A stretch of 64,000 nucleotides of DNA from Immersiella caudata (Eukaryota; Ascomycota; Sordariomycetes; Sordariales; Lasiosphaeriaceae), in contig JAULSU010000003.1 of NCBI GenBank assembly GCA_030512335.1, forward strand, positions 1,922,001-1,986,000, written 5' to 3'. A program made the position numbers and the translations under genes. Under the pieces are notes generated by a model. The model worked only from the letters and a program-made list of their open reading frames with translations, ran no database searches and was not told the DNA's origin. This document shows, in pieces, positions 33,222-45,400 of the stretch. How positions within the stretch are numbered: the first letter of the stretch is position 1; each line of letters begins with the position of its first letter.

Positions 33222-34443
33222 ATGGGTTGCGGGATGAGTACGGAGGAAAAGGAGGGCAAGGCCCGGAACGAGGAAATTGAGAACCAACTCAAGAGGGATC
33301 GCATGCAGCAGCGCAACGAAATCAAGATGCTTCTTCTGGGTACGTCAAGATAGCGATCGCGCATCGGCGCGCTGGAGCCAGGGGCTGACAAATGGAACAG
33401 GTGCTGGTGAATCCGGAAAGTCGACTATCTTGAAGCAGATGAAGCTCATTCACGAGGGAGGGTACTCGCGCGACGAGCGGGAATCCTTCAAGGAGATCAT
33501 CTTCAGCAACACAGTCCAATCAATGCGCGTCATTCTCGAGGCCATGGAGTCGCTTGAGCTGCCACTGTCAGACGCAAGGATGGAGTATCACGTCCAGACC
33601 ATCTTCATGCAGCCGGCACAGATTGAGGGCGACGTTCTCCCTCCTGAGGTTGGCAACGCCATCGAGGCTCTCTGGAGGGATGGTGGTGTCCAGAGCTGTT
33701 TCAAGCGATCCAGAGAGTACCAGCTGAATGACTCTGCACGATAGTACGTGGAGCGAGACCGTGTCAATCGACTATCGCTAACATGTGAACAGCTACTTCG
33801 ACAACATTGCCCGCATTGCTGCCCCGGATTACATGCCTAACGACCAAGACGTCCTGCGATCTCGTGTCAAGACTACTGGCATCACCGAGACTACCTTTAT
33901 CATCGGCGACCTCACATACCGCATGTTCGATGTCGGTGGCCAGCGATCTGAGAGAAAGAAGTGGATTCACTGCTTCGAAAACGTCACCACCATCCTCTTT
34001 CTTGTTGCCATTTCCGAGTACGACCAGCTCCTGTTTGAGGATGAGACGGTCAACCGTATGCAAGAGGCTCTCACCCTCTTTGACTCGATCTGCAATTCCA
34101 GGTGGTTCATCAAGACCTCGATCATTCTCTTCCTCAACAAGATCGATAGGTTCAAGGAGAAGCTTCCTGTCAGCCCGATGAAAAATTACTTCCCCGACTA
34201 CGAGGGCGGTGACGACTACGCTGCCGCGTGCGACTACATTCTCAACCGCTTCGTCAGCCTGAACCAGCACGAGACCAAGCAAATCTACACGCACTTCACA
34301 TGCGCCACCGACACAACACAGATCCGCTTCGTTATGGCGGCTGTAAATGGTGAGACCTGACGACCATGTTCTTACAATTTCTGTACTAACACATTCTAGA
34401 TATCATCATTCAAGAAAACCTGCGCCTTTGTGGTCTGATCTGA
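33222..34443 (+). CDS. Heterotrimeric G-protein alpha subunit, fungal group I
   Basis: Signal transducer coupling receptors to growth, sexual development and cAMP/MAPK pathways; orthologous to Neurospora GNA-1 and Aspergillus FadA. Exons 33222-33339, 33401-33743, 33793-34349 and 34400-34443 give 353 residues, the standard length. Features: N-terminal MGCGMS for myristoylation at Gly2 and palmitoylation at Cys3; P-loop GAGESGKST (residues 40-48); switch I around RSRVKTTGI with the catalytic Arg; DVGGQRSE switch II with the catalytic Gln; NKID and TCAT guanine contacts; C-terminal CGLI with the pertussis-toxin-type cysteine at -4. All introns are GT-AG. Nothing is missing. Transcription is probably controlled from the 4.4-kb upstream region. 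Confidence 0.97.
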
Positions 34444-36572
34444 GCGGCAAAGCCCGCCATTTTTGATTCGGGCGCCGGTCTAGGGTGGTTGATGGTAATG
34501 GGTGATGAACGCCTATCGGACCTCGATTTAACGGAGCGCGAATACTGCCATGATCGCCCGCGCGCCTGGCCAACGATGCATCCGTCGAGAGTCTGAGAAA
34601 TGTGGGATACGCAGTTCCGTCGCGCTGGGAAGGTGCATACCGAGGCACCGAGGAGAAGCATGCATCTCGAGTGCCGGAAAGGGAGTTACATATGTTGTTT
34701 AATTACGAGTCTTTGTGTCTGGTTTTTTTTCTGTCCTGTATGAACTTTCTGTTTTCCATTCTTCCCTTTCTCGAGCGGTATGAAGGCGCTCCCCGACGAT
34801 ATGCGACGTGAAGAGTGGCTATAGTGTGTTTTTGAACAACGACAGGAAGCAGGAGTGAGCTGGTCGAGAAGGAGAGGAGGATCCGAATGTCGGTGGAGGA
34901 GAAAGGGATCAGTCCTACGGCAAGGCGAAGGGAAAAGACAGGGTGAGAAGGTTCCGCAGAACTATGGTTCGGGAGCGCGAATACCAACACCTCCACAATA
35001 ACCCAGAGGGTTTTCTCTTTTATGTTTATTTTATCTTCTGCGCAGGAGCACGGGGCGGTCCAAAGGTCCATTCATCAAACGGGTTGGATTTTGTCAATAA
35101 CAGTAACAATACCTCGAAAGCAATCTCCTTGGAATTTTGACATGAAACGGTGTAAAGCGTCAAGGCTCACACTTACAAGCACCTGATGCCGATTTGCGCA
35201 GAATTAAAGAAAAGTTGATCGACAGACGCCATGTCGCGAGGATCGCTGCTGGGAGGGGAGGATTCCACTGGCCTTGGTTAGTTTGGTTGGGTTGTTGATC
35301 TTTGATCGACTGGGTTCAGCCCATCGCCACCGGCTTCAACCAACTTTTGGTTTTGGCTCATCTCAACTTTTCTTAGGATACACTATGGGGTTGGGGTCAG
35401 TACTGGGGCTGATCGCGTCAGAATGAGATTTTTGCATTGTGAAGTGCTGGGGGGTCATGGGCCTTCTTGGGTAGGTAGACCCTTGTTCCTGGATTCTGAG
35501 GCTGCTCAGAAGGGTAAGGTGGGATCTGAGATTGGGAAACGTCGTGGGTGTAAAACATGTCACGGACGAGAGGCTAGCTGGCGGGAGATGGGTTAAAGTT
35601 CAAGCCAATTGTTTCATGTTGGTGTTTGTGTGGTGTAGAAGTTGGTTTTGTAGTTTTGTGTTTGGCTAAAACTAGGTAGGTAGGTAGCTGAGGAGCATTG
35701 AGGGGGGATAGCGTTGAAGACGGGTTGACCACTTCGCACTCGGACTGAGGGATCGGGATCGACTACACGGTTTCTATTTCTGCAAACTGCATAAGGGCAT
35801 TCGGCACGAGGGCACTGCGGCGTTTGGAAATGGCATGATCATGGTTTGTTTGGTGGGTATCGCACCAGATTATTAAATCCCTGAAATGTCCTCGCAAGTC
35901 TGCTCTGCTCAAGGCTATTCTCATACACAAGACAAGACGATACTCCCCGGTGCCTCTTGGGACACCTTTGAATTCTGACTCGCAGAAGACAGATTGTTGC
36001 CGTTATCTCGTCAACCTTTCTTTCCTCCCCTTCCTTCCCTCCTTGTGGACAATCTCTTGTTCCCCAGCCTTGTTGCCTCTGATCCCTGTTACAAGGGCCA
36101 CCTCCTTGATATCCCTCCACACGGCAAATGTGCCGGTCCGATGCGATGTCCCTTAGACAACCTGTAAGATAAGAAATAGTGACGACCGGCAGGCCATGGC
36201 GGGTGATTGCTCATCGAGAGCGGGACACAAACTGCGGATCTGACCGCCCTAAACAGCAAGGAAATCAAAATAGAAGGGGGTATCGCTTTGCAGTTCCATG
36301 CCAGGAAAAATAGTATGAAAGAACAATGAACAAGAAAAAAATGCTCGAGTGTCTCAAGCTCGAGCAAGAGTGCCAAACACAGGTACCGAAATATGAGTTG
36401 GGGCTTGCGATGCACTGGTCGCTGAGTGATACTATCGAAGCCAGAGAAGTGATGGGGTCAACGGTCGTCTCTGAAGAGTGTATGGTCTCAAGTTGGGGAC
36501 TTGGTCGGGGCATGCGCTGGTGCGCCAAGCAGACGGCAGCCCCAGCAATCTTCGTGGTAAGCTGGTGCTCTG
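34444..36572. other. Intergenic region, 2.1 kb
   Basis: The interval lies between the 3' ends of G-alpha and the DUF3716 gene. It contains a short TAGG microsatellite around 35672-35687 and scattered short frames. No gene was identified. Confidence 0.55.
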
Positions 36573-37793
36573 TCAAGCCCCAGACTCATCACCCATAACA
36601 TGCTGGCCTTGACCGTCCTGATTGGCATTGGCTAGCATCTCTTCGTACTCCGCCACCTGGAGGGCGAGCTGTTTCGCGGTGGCGTCGATTTGCAGCAACT
36701 GACGAGTAGCCTTATCAGACCCACGCACTTCGCTTATGGCGCGTGTTATGATCTGCTGTAGCATAGTGTTGTTCGTGAACATAGCTGAATGATGAGCAAG
36801 GTTTGTCAGTGACGGACCCGGAACGGGCGGGACGAGACTGTGCGGCGTAGCAAATCGGTACGCCTGATCAGCTGGAAGGCCGGTGCTGGTGCCGGAGATG
36901 ATGGCAGGGTGTTGTGGGGTGTGTTGGGCGTTCCGTGTCTCTGTGGGCTCGGGTTAGGCCAAGGTGTGGGGAGAAGCATTGAGCGGGAAAAACGTACCGT
37001 GGAAACTGCATCGAGCACCGCTTGCGTTGAACCAGCAGTTCGCGCAGCTGCCACACATCTGACCATCGACGACGATGCAACTGACCCAGGGCCCGTGGCC
37101 TTTGTGGCAGTTCTTGCAGGGAACACGGGCTGGCTCGCCGGCGATATGTGCAAACAGCGCTTCCACATTGCTGCGGCGCGCCAAGTTGAGAATCTGCTCA
37201 GGACGGCGTTGGGTGGCATGTCGGTGGCCGGGTTCGCGCGCCAGTCTCTTCGCCAGAGCGCTCTCAATGTTGAGGTTGTCGTAGCCGGACTCGATGGCGA
37301 GCTGCTGTGTGGTCTGGACGAGCGACGGGTCCATCGACTGGCCGGCTTGCTGCAGGTGGGACACGCCCATCTGGGCCGCTGGCTGCTGGTGATGGGCGAG
37401 GCTCTGCTGCAGGTCTTGGTGTTGGTCGTCGACAGACTGGCCGCCGTTGGCGAGTATGCTGGCGGCGGCTGTACTTAGGTCGACGTGGCCACCGAGGCCA
37501 GATGTGGTGGCCGTGGGGTCGTCGTCGTCCATGTCGGCTTCGGCCTCTGCGTCGCCCTGGGCATCGGCACCCATGTCGGCGTCCATCATACTGGCAGCGG
37601 CGGCGGCGGCGTACTGTTCGGCGCCCATCCTGGCGTCGTCAAATACGGACGGATCCTGGCCGGCGTGGTCGACCTTGAGTTGGTGCTCGGCGAGAGCGTC
37701 GAGCTGGGCCCCCGCTTGACGCCGAGGGCCGCCGCGTACTGCCGGGGCAGAAGGCTTCGAAACCCTCCCGCGCGAGGGGCGCTGGGCCTTCAT
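36573..37793 (-). CDS. DUF3716 cysteine-rich domain protein
   Basis: Function unknown. Exons 36998-37793 and 36573-36940 give 387 residues. The intron 36941-36997 (GTACGT...CCACAG) joins ...RCSFH to ETRNAQ. The N-terminal half is Ala/Asp/Gln-rich and probably disordered, with an acidic run (MDADMGADAQGDAEAEADMD). The DUF3716 domain holds seven cysteines in a C-x2-C...C...C-x2-C-x2-C...C-x2-H pattern (residues ~230-280: PCKNCHKGHGPW, MCGSCANCW, RCSFH), which looks zinc-binding. The C-terminal ~60 residues form an amphipathic helix (TRQLLQIDATAKQLALQVAE) that could oligomerise. The domain suggests a nuclear or RNA-related role, but this is a guess. The ATG at 37793 is the first true start in frame. 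Confidence 0.82.
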
Positions 37794-38949
37794 GCTAGTC
37801 CGCTCCGACGGTCTGGGATCCAAACTCCAAATCTCCAATCCTGAGGGGCCGCGCGGGAGGTGAAGCTATCTCGTTGAGGAAGTAAGGTTGGGGGTCTGGG
37901 GAAGAGAAGGCAGCTGTCGTCAGCTGGTGGGCTCGGTCATCCGCGTGCGCGTTTTGGATTGCGAGAGCGCCGGCGAGTTTTGGGAAGCAGATTTTGCTGG
38001 ATTGGCCAATCGCGGGGGCCTGAAAAGTGCGGAGCTTGCTCCATCGGTCCTGGCCAGTGCGCAGAAGAGCACGAGCCTCCAGCAGTTCAACCCCGCACCC
38101 CACACCTCGCCCCGCAGACACAGTTTGGTTTTGGGCAAACATTGCCTGCGCCGGCCCTTCTCGAACAGGCGGAATGGCGTATTAAGATGAGGAATGCGAG
38201 GTAATCTTATTCCTTCAAACGAGCTTACCATCTTGTAAGCTTGTTTTCGATGTGCTGGTCTGCCGCAAACCAAAGCATGCTCCATCTTCATCGTGGGCCG
38301 AGAAACCACGCCTCGATCGAAATGTCATCGCATTTGAAGGCGGTGAACAACCTCGCATGATCGTCGCCGAAAATACCAGGCTTGTCATGACGGCTTTCTC
38401 CGGGCGCATCTCGACTTCCAGAATACTCTGTAGCCAGACCGATGTCGTTCCGGTTACCTAGGTCCCCGAGAGCGACACACTTCCGGAACAGACGGTGGTT
38501 GCAGAATGCCCCAATCAGCGCAAGGGCGCTGGTGTCGATCGGTTGTTGAAATCGACAGAGCCAAGTGGCGGCGGAGGGCGGGCAGCATGCTGCTTGAATC
38601 CCTCGGTGATCGATAGGGCTTAGTGTACTTCCATCCGCTCCTGCATCGGCATTGGGGGCTACTTAGAGGCGCCGAGCAGGCGTATATGTAGGCTGCTGTG
38701 CATAATCCCAAGCCGCCGCCTCCCGTCAGTGGGGAGCCAACCGGCGGCCTGGGTGCACATTGATAGATACATCTCCTTCCTAAAACGAGAACCCCTCTAT
38801 TATGGCGATGACTGACAATCATCCATGAGTTGTCTCTCATCATCATCATTATCATCCTCTTCTTCTTCTGCTTCTTCTTCTTCTCCCCCTCTTTAACCTC
38901 CTTCAAACGCCCGAAATACGGTGAGCCCAGTGGCTCAACGTGGGCAAAA
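37794..38949. other. Divergent intergenic region DUF3716 / DUF4419, 1.16 kb
   Basis: This spacer separates divergent start codons. It ends with a pyrimidine-rich tract (38845-38895, mostly TC/TTC repeats) just before the DUF4419 start, probably a leader. No gene was seen. Confidence 0.6.
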
Positions 38950-40248
38950 ATGCCCACCGTTCACCCCGCACAGCATGAGGCCTCCGTGAGTGAAGATTGG
39001 AGCTCCTCTCTTCCAAGTTCTCATCTTTCCGTTGTCTCGAGAGCAGGGACTCTTCAGAGGCCCCGAGACGGCAGAAGAGATTTTGAAGGCGGGGTAGTGA
39101 GCTGATATTCGCCGCAGGACTGGATGACACGTCCCATCCAGAGGTACCGACACAAGTTCACACCTGCCTCACCTGAGCAACTTCTCGCAGCAATAACCAA
39201 CGACGAAGGAGAAGATCCAAGAAAACTCCCGCCCCCACGTCTCGTCCAAAGCTCTTTCGGCAGCCCTTTCCAAACGCCCACCACCATCGCCGCTAAAAAT
39301 GGGCTCATCAACGCCGCTATAGAGGCTTATAACGAGCACCACAACCTCGTCCTCCGCCCCGATGATATTTGGGTTGCCATCCTGACCCAGCTGAGCGCTT
39401 ACGTCAACGCCAACGCCTCGGACCTCCGCTCCAAGCTCGTCACCCACGGCGATGGCCAACAGGGTCTGCACATTGAAGTTGAACTGAGCCCCAACCTGGA
39501 TCATGGAGCCATGGCATACGAGATGACCAAACTTATGAGCGCCTCCCTCAAGGACCCCGAACTGCGTGACTGGATCCTCCCCGCTTTCAGCACCACCGAG
39601 AAAGCAGACCAGGCCGTGGCAAGCATCGTCTTCATGGGCACCATGCAAAAGTATTTCAGCTATTCCTGGGGTACTCGCTGCGGCATCCCCGCTGTGAACT
39701 TGCTGGGCGAAGAAGACGACTGGATTGAAATCGCCGAGCGGTGCGCCCTTAAGCTTGGCGCTGGTGATTTCGGCCCCGAGGCCGCAAAATGGTATCGCGT
39801 GCTCAGGCCGGTCCTGGCAGGATTCATAGAAACCTATCGAGACCCGTCCGGACCGGCAGCAACGAGGTTTTGGCAGGGGATGGTGGACGAGCACAAGCCA
39901 AACGGCAGCGGGAGGACCACTTACTCGGGATGGATCACGGCGTTTTGTTACTGGGACGAGAAGGGCAACTGCCTTCATGATAGTCTGGTTCAGGACGTGG
40001 ATGGGGCGAGGGTGGTCAGGCTGTCGAGAAACCAGATACCGAGTGGGTTTACGAAAGTGCCGGTGTCGCTGTTAAAGATGGGTTTGAAGGTGCCAACGGA
40101 GATGGTGGCGGGTTCCGTCGGGATGAAGGTGAGAAAATGGGAAGAGGATGGTTTAGAGAGTACGGGGAGGCCGACGAGGGACAGTCAGATAGGAGGGGGC
40201 TATAATACGTTGCAACCGGTATCGGGATGGTTTATGCAGTATGTTTGA
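38950..40248 (+). CDS. DUF4419 domain-containing protein
   Basis: Function unknown; DUF4419 proteins are widespread in fungi. The main exon 39118-40248 reads through the whole domain: TTIAAKNGLINAAIEAYNEHH, LRPDDIWVAILTQLSAYVNA, MGTMQKYFSYSWGTRCGIP, SGWITAFCYWDEKG and a C-terminal QPVSGWFMQYV. A 12-codon first exon 38950-38985 (MPTVHPAQHEAS) fits in phase with a perfect GTGAGT donor and a GCCGCAG acceptor, giving 388 residues; the family often starts with a similar MP.TxHP segment. Without it, translation could start at 39124. It is intact throughout. It converges on the sphingoid reductase gene, 285 bases away. Confidence 0.85.
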
Positions 40249-40533
40249 GGTGGAAGTTGGGCTGATGGGTGCTATCAAGATCAGCAGTCTCTTGGATAAC
40301 GGATTTTTTGCTGGTTCAACGGCTCTTGAGAGTTCGAGTGAGATGATACCGAGACTGTGTCTCAGCAAAACGATTGCGATATATACGTTATGACAGTCTG
40401 CCTTATCGCTGCAGTCATTACTCCTAGTCTTACACACGAATGCGCCAATTGCAAACAACCCCCTGAACAGCATTTTGCCACCACACTCCACCTTACAGAA
40501 CAAGCCATATCCGTATCACCCCACCAATCCTCC

Positions 40534-41668
40534 TTACTTCGCAACCGTCGCTGTCCCTGGATGCCCCTTCTCCCTCCCCCACTTCTTCACCGCATTATTG
40601 AAACTCCCCAACACAAAGTAATAAATCACCGGCACAAACCACCCCAGCACCGTATCCAACACCCAGTTGTTCCTCGGGGACCCCCCCAACGCCCCGCACC
40701 TCATCAACTCCCCCAAAAAGCTACACGTCACCATGTACTCCCCCTTTTCCAACCCCCTCATTGACTTCCTCGCCACCTCCTCGGGCGTCTGCCCCTCCTC
40801 CGCCTCCTCCAGCTTGAGCGTAATCCCAGGCTTTGTGCGGTTCTCCCTCTCGTAGCCGGGCGAAATAATCGTCGCGGGGCAGACCAGGTGGATCTTGACG
40901 GGGGTGTTGGGATACAGATTCATCTCCATCGCAAGGGTGTCGGCCAGCCCGCGGAGGGCATGCTTGGAGGGGGTGTAGGGGCCGTAGCCTACGAAGCTGA
41001 GCAGGGCGAGAACAGACGCGGTGAAGATGAGATGTTTGGGCTCCGGCGGGGGGGTTCTTGAGGTGGTGGGAACGAGCCACTCGCGCAGTATGGCGTGGGA
41101 GAGCTCGGCGGCGCCGAAGTAGTTGACGTCCATGTTGCGCCGTGCCGCGGGGAGTGCTTCGTCGTGGGTCCAGAGGAGGGGCGTGGAGAGCCCCGCGAGA
41201 CACCAGACGATGTCGGGGGGGTTGCCGGAGTTCCAGGCAATGGCCTCGGCGATGACGCGCGCGGCGAAGTTGCACTCGGCGACGTCGGCGGAGATGTAGG
41301 TGAAGCGCTGGGTGGCGGGGGAGGAGGCGGCGGCTGTTACGGCGAGGAGGGCTTCCTCAAGGCGGCCGACGTTGCGGGAGACGAGGATGACATGGGCGCC
41401 TTTGGAAGCGAGTTGAGTAGCGACGGCGAGGCCCATGCCTTCGGAGGCGCCGGTTAGGAGGACCGTCTGGAAATGTGTCAGTTGTGGTGGATTTTTGGGC
41501 TATGGAGGGGGGATTTACGCGGCCCTCAACGGGCATTTGGTTCTTTTTGTTGAGGAATGAAAACATTGTGATTGAGGCGAGAAGGGCGCCTAGGATGCCT
41601 GTTGCGACGACGGTATTTGAGGATGAGAGGTTAGAGAGGTGTTCCATCAAGGGAGGTATTTGAGGCAT
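40534..41668 (-). CDS. ksr1: 3-ketodihydrosphingosine reductase
   Basis: NADPH-dependent ER-membrane SDR, second step of sphingolipid synthesis (TSC10 in yeast). Exons 41519-41668 and 40534-41466 give 360 residues. The intron 41467-41518 is GTAAAT...TTCCAG and joins PVEGR to TVLLTGASEGMGLA, the cofactor-binding TGxxxGxG. The catalytic Ser (FTASVLA) and YxxxK (YTPSK) are present. An N-terminal membrane span (TVVATGILGALLASITMFSF) and a C-terminal hydrophobic hairpin (VLDTVLGWFVPVIYYFVLG) fit ER anchoring. A further in-frame ATG at 41647 (MEHLSN) could be the start. An upstream extension to 41764 lacks support. Codons are strongly GC3-rich and the opposite strand is open, which produces shadow frames. 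Confidence 0.9.
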
Positions 41669-42487
41669 GAGGAATTGAGGTTGGGGTGGTGAGTTGGCGC
41701 GTGAATTGCGATTTGTGATCAGTTGCTGTTGGGGGTTGAGCGAAGGATTGACGACAAGATGCAATCAACCATCACCTTTCCGAGCGGGGACGATACGAGA
41801 CTCGCAAAAACAATACGCTGGCTACAAATCCAAGCAGAACCGATTCCTCAAATGATTCCCATGCGAATAGCGGTTCGAGAATTATTCAGGCCTTTTCCAG
41901 CTCATAATTGCTATGATGAGATCTGGCACGTGAGCACGTGATTCGCTGTCATTACGCCTGAAAACTGCCCCTGAATTCGACCCACATTGGAACTTGCCTT
42001 TACCAAGCCGGAGCTGTCCCCAGAATATGACCGTTTGTCTAGCTCTTGTTGCCACAGCGCGGAGTTCATTATACGGTCGGTGGCATTCACATATGCTGGG
42101 AAATCATGAGGATGAACCAAACCAATACGCATCATCATACATCTCTCATTGCTATGCCGCACTCTCGCGATCTGAGCGCCTCATCCTACGCACCGGGTGT
42201 CCCAACAACAAAGCCAATCTCCATCCACCCGAACTCCAATACGCACTCACAGGCCAGAAAGCATAAAAGCATAAACCGACATAAATACAAAGATCCCTCC
42301 TTCTATCCGGGGGTTCTAACTTTCGCTGGGGCTATGCCATGGTAACCAGTACCTCCCTCCTCCATCACAACCCGTGCATGTCCTCCGCGCCCCGTCCAAA
42401 CCTATTCGGTACTCCAACATGGGCAACGGCAGGAGCAGTAAACGCCGGTACCTATTGTTTAACCTCGCCGGTCGCCGGTGACCGCAC
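41669..42487. other. Intergenic region KSR1 / YTA7, 0.8 kb
   Basis: This region holds the KSR1 promoter and the YTA7 3' UTR on the same strand. Short frames only; nothing was recognised. Confidence 0.6.
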
Positions 42488-45400
42488 CTACTGCGCTCCG
42501 CCGGCAGCAGTTTTCTGCCTCTCTTCCTCTTCTCGCAGCCGAATGAAAGGCTGGTCCTCCGGGGCCTTGCCCCTTGCTGCGCCTGCCCCCTCCTGCGAGC
42601 CGGCCTGCGAGTCTTCGTCGACTTGGCTGCCGTCCAGCTTGCCCTGCACCAATTCGATGTCCCCAATGGTGTCGTTGAACACCGATGTCAGCGAGGACAG
42701 GACTGCCATCCGGTTCCACTCGCCACGCGTACGCCAGATCTCGTCCATCAACTCGCGGTTGATCTGCTCGAGTTGTTCAACGCTGCATCCCGACGTGCGG
42801 TCAACCAACTTGTACAAGAATTGCTGGATGCTGCCCTCGTGGACGAGCGGCTGTTGTGACGAGCCTCCTGAAGAAGACACTCCCGAGTGGCGAACCGACG
42901 ACAAGGCCGCCGAGGTACGGGATGGTGTTGAGACACTAGGCGTGTCGTTGAGAATGTTGTCAAGGCTAATGACATTGGTCGCCTTGTTGCGAGATCTTTG
43001 CGAGGACGACGGGCTATTCTCGTCACCCAAACTGAGTCCGCTACCAGGGAAATTATTGACCCCCATCCGTGGTGGCAAAATACCCTGGGCCATCCCTGCT
43101 GCTTGGGAGTGGGCCCAGTCGCGCTCGCTCGAAGTTCCCTGGCTGGCATGGGAACCAAGCGAGTGCCTATTCTGGGACTGGGTGTACTGGGTGTCGATGA
43201 GCTGAGTCTCATCTGCATCGCTGTTGACGCCATTGGTCCGTTGAGTATTCGTCCGCTGGGTGCTCCAGTTGCTGTCGCCTCGGTTTGTAGATGGGTCCGA
43301 AGTCTTGGTGGTCGATGCATCATTTAGAATGGCCGACGGTGATACTCCAGGGGGCAAAGCTGTGACAGCAGACCTCTGTGAGAGTTGGGTCCCGGCGGTT
43401 GCCCTTGTCGAGTCATTGAGCGGTGGAATCGGTGGTCTTGCCCATTGGAAAGGCGAGTTACCCCGCTGCAGCTGGGCCTGACTATCAGTATTGAGGTCGC
43501 TCATGACCACGTCCTCGCCGTCTGGCCGAGATGGCGCGGAATTGCCGTTGCTCAGAGGATGCGAGCCTGACGATGAGCTTCCGTGTCCGTTCGGTTTGGG
43601 GCTCATCACCATGAATCGTGCTGCTGTTGTATGGGGGGCTCCAGACATGGGGATACCAATGCCGACAGGACCTTGAGAATCGCTGTCGCCGTCGGGAAGA
43701 TCTGACTGGATCAGATCAATTGCTGGCTGGAGGACTCTTCGCTTTCGAGTCTTCTCCTCTGCCTCCTTTGCTCTCTGTAGTTGCCTCTGGTGAATCTCCT
43801 CAAAGTTGATGCCCTGGTTGCTAAGAGTTTGCGAGATCTCATGGACGTCGACTTCTACGTTGGTACGCAGCTCATTCGCCTTGAGAACTCGGTCCCGATC
43901 CCCAGCATTCTTCGCATCGAGATACAACCGATTAATGTCTTTGTAGAAGTCAATCGGTCTCGCGTAATAGCCATTGGCAAGGCGTTCCTCGATTGTTGTG
44001 GTCTCCAAATTGTAAAAGAACTTTCCAGAGTCCGCACTTTTGATTCCGCCAGTGCCTTCCTTGTCATAGGCGATCTCAAATGGTCGGTTCTGGCCTCCCG
44101 CAACGTCCGGCCGAACATAGTTCGGATCTTGTTCCGCGAATAGGTATTGTATTTGAGCAAGAGGAATGACTGGCGTTCTAAACTTGCGGTATTTTCGGTG
44201 AATCTGATCCATGATCGGTTGGAGTCGCATCTTCAACAAGTTCAAGTGGTGAAGATCGGCTTTGCGCTGCGCCTTGACCTCCTCCTTGGAAAGCACTCTT
44301 GGAGGAGGCGGTGGGGCAAGAGGCAGGACCTCTAGGACACGCTTCTTGCGGTCTGCAGGATCTGGAAACTCCGACGGTGACTTTCGAATGTGGGCAACAA
44401 TGTTGCTGAAGAACTCGATCCGGTTCTCACGATCAGGGCGTTCAACAACCGCACGGCTCTTTTTAGAGTGGGGGAAAAGATTGCGGAGAATTTCGGGATC
44501 CAGCTCTTCTGGAAGTGTATCTGAGGTACCGAGAAGCAAGATAGGATCGCTAGGAGGAATGTTCTGCAGCATGGTTATGAATGTTGTAATGGCTGATTCG
44601 CCAATGCTGTTCCACCAGATTTCGACATTGGGAATGAAGAGAACACCAGGTTTGTGTCGCCTCACTTCCGTGAAGAGAGCGACTATGACTTGTTCCAGCG
44701 GCTATACAACAACGGTTAGCGCAGCACATATGAAAAGCAAAGTGCCATGAACTCACCCTCCCATCGCCGAGCAGGGTCGCGAGGTCAAAGTTCTGAATAT
44801 GTGTTCCCTCTAAGTGGTGAAGACAGGCATTTGCCAAGTAGTTCTGACCCATCCCTTGGGTGCCACAGAGGAGCAGGCGTGGCCGATAGACGCGAGACCG
44901 TTCAAATTCTTGGTGCAAAGCCTCCCGACCAAACCCGTGGTCGGGATCGTGATGCTGCTCGTACATCGCCTCATCGAGGGCGGTGGTCTTCTTGGGGCGA
45001 GGAAGAATATTATCCAACAGCTTGAGGACGCCTTTATACTGGTCTCTCAACAAGGGCTCAATAATTCGCGGAAGAGGGGTAGCGACAGCAGATGCCGACC
45101 TCTCGGATGATGGAATCATCTTCTTGACGGAAATCATGAAGTCGGTCGCGGTAACATTGATCTTGGCAGCATCTGTTTCGAGCTTCTCCGACGAAGCGTA
45201 GATCTGGGGGTATGTCCTCTGGATGGCATTTAGAGTGGCTTCGGTGCAGAGAGCCCGAAGATCTGCACCGCCGTAGCCCTTCGTAATCTCTGAGAGGGAA
45301 AGCTTGAACTCATCCGAAAGGTTCCAGTCTTTTGTGTGAATGTCGAGGATGGCTTTTCTCCCGTCGATATCGGGCAAGGGGAAGTAGAATTCGCGGTCGA

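Noticed and set aside
40721..41275. 184-codon minus-strand frame overlapping KSR1
   Set aside because: Arg/His-rich shadow frame within the reductase exon; the SDR motifs fix the true frame.
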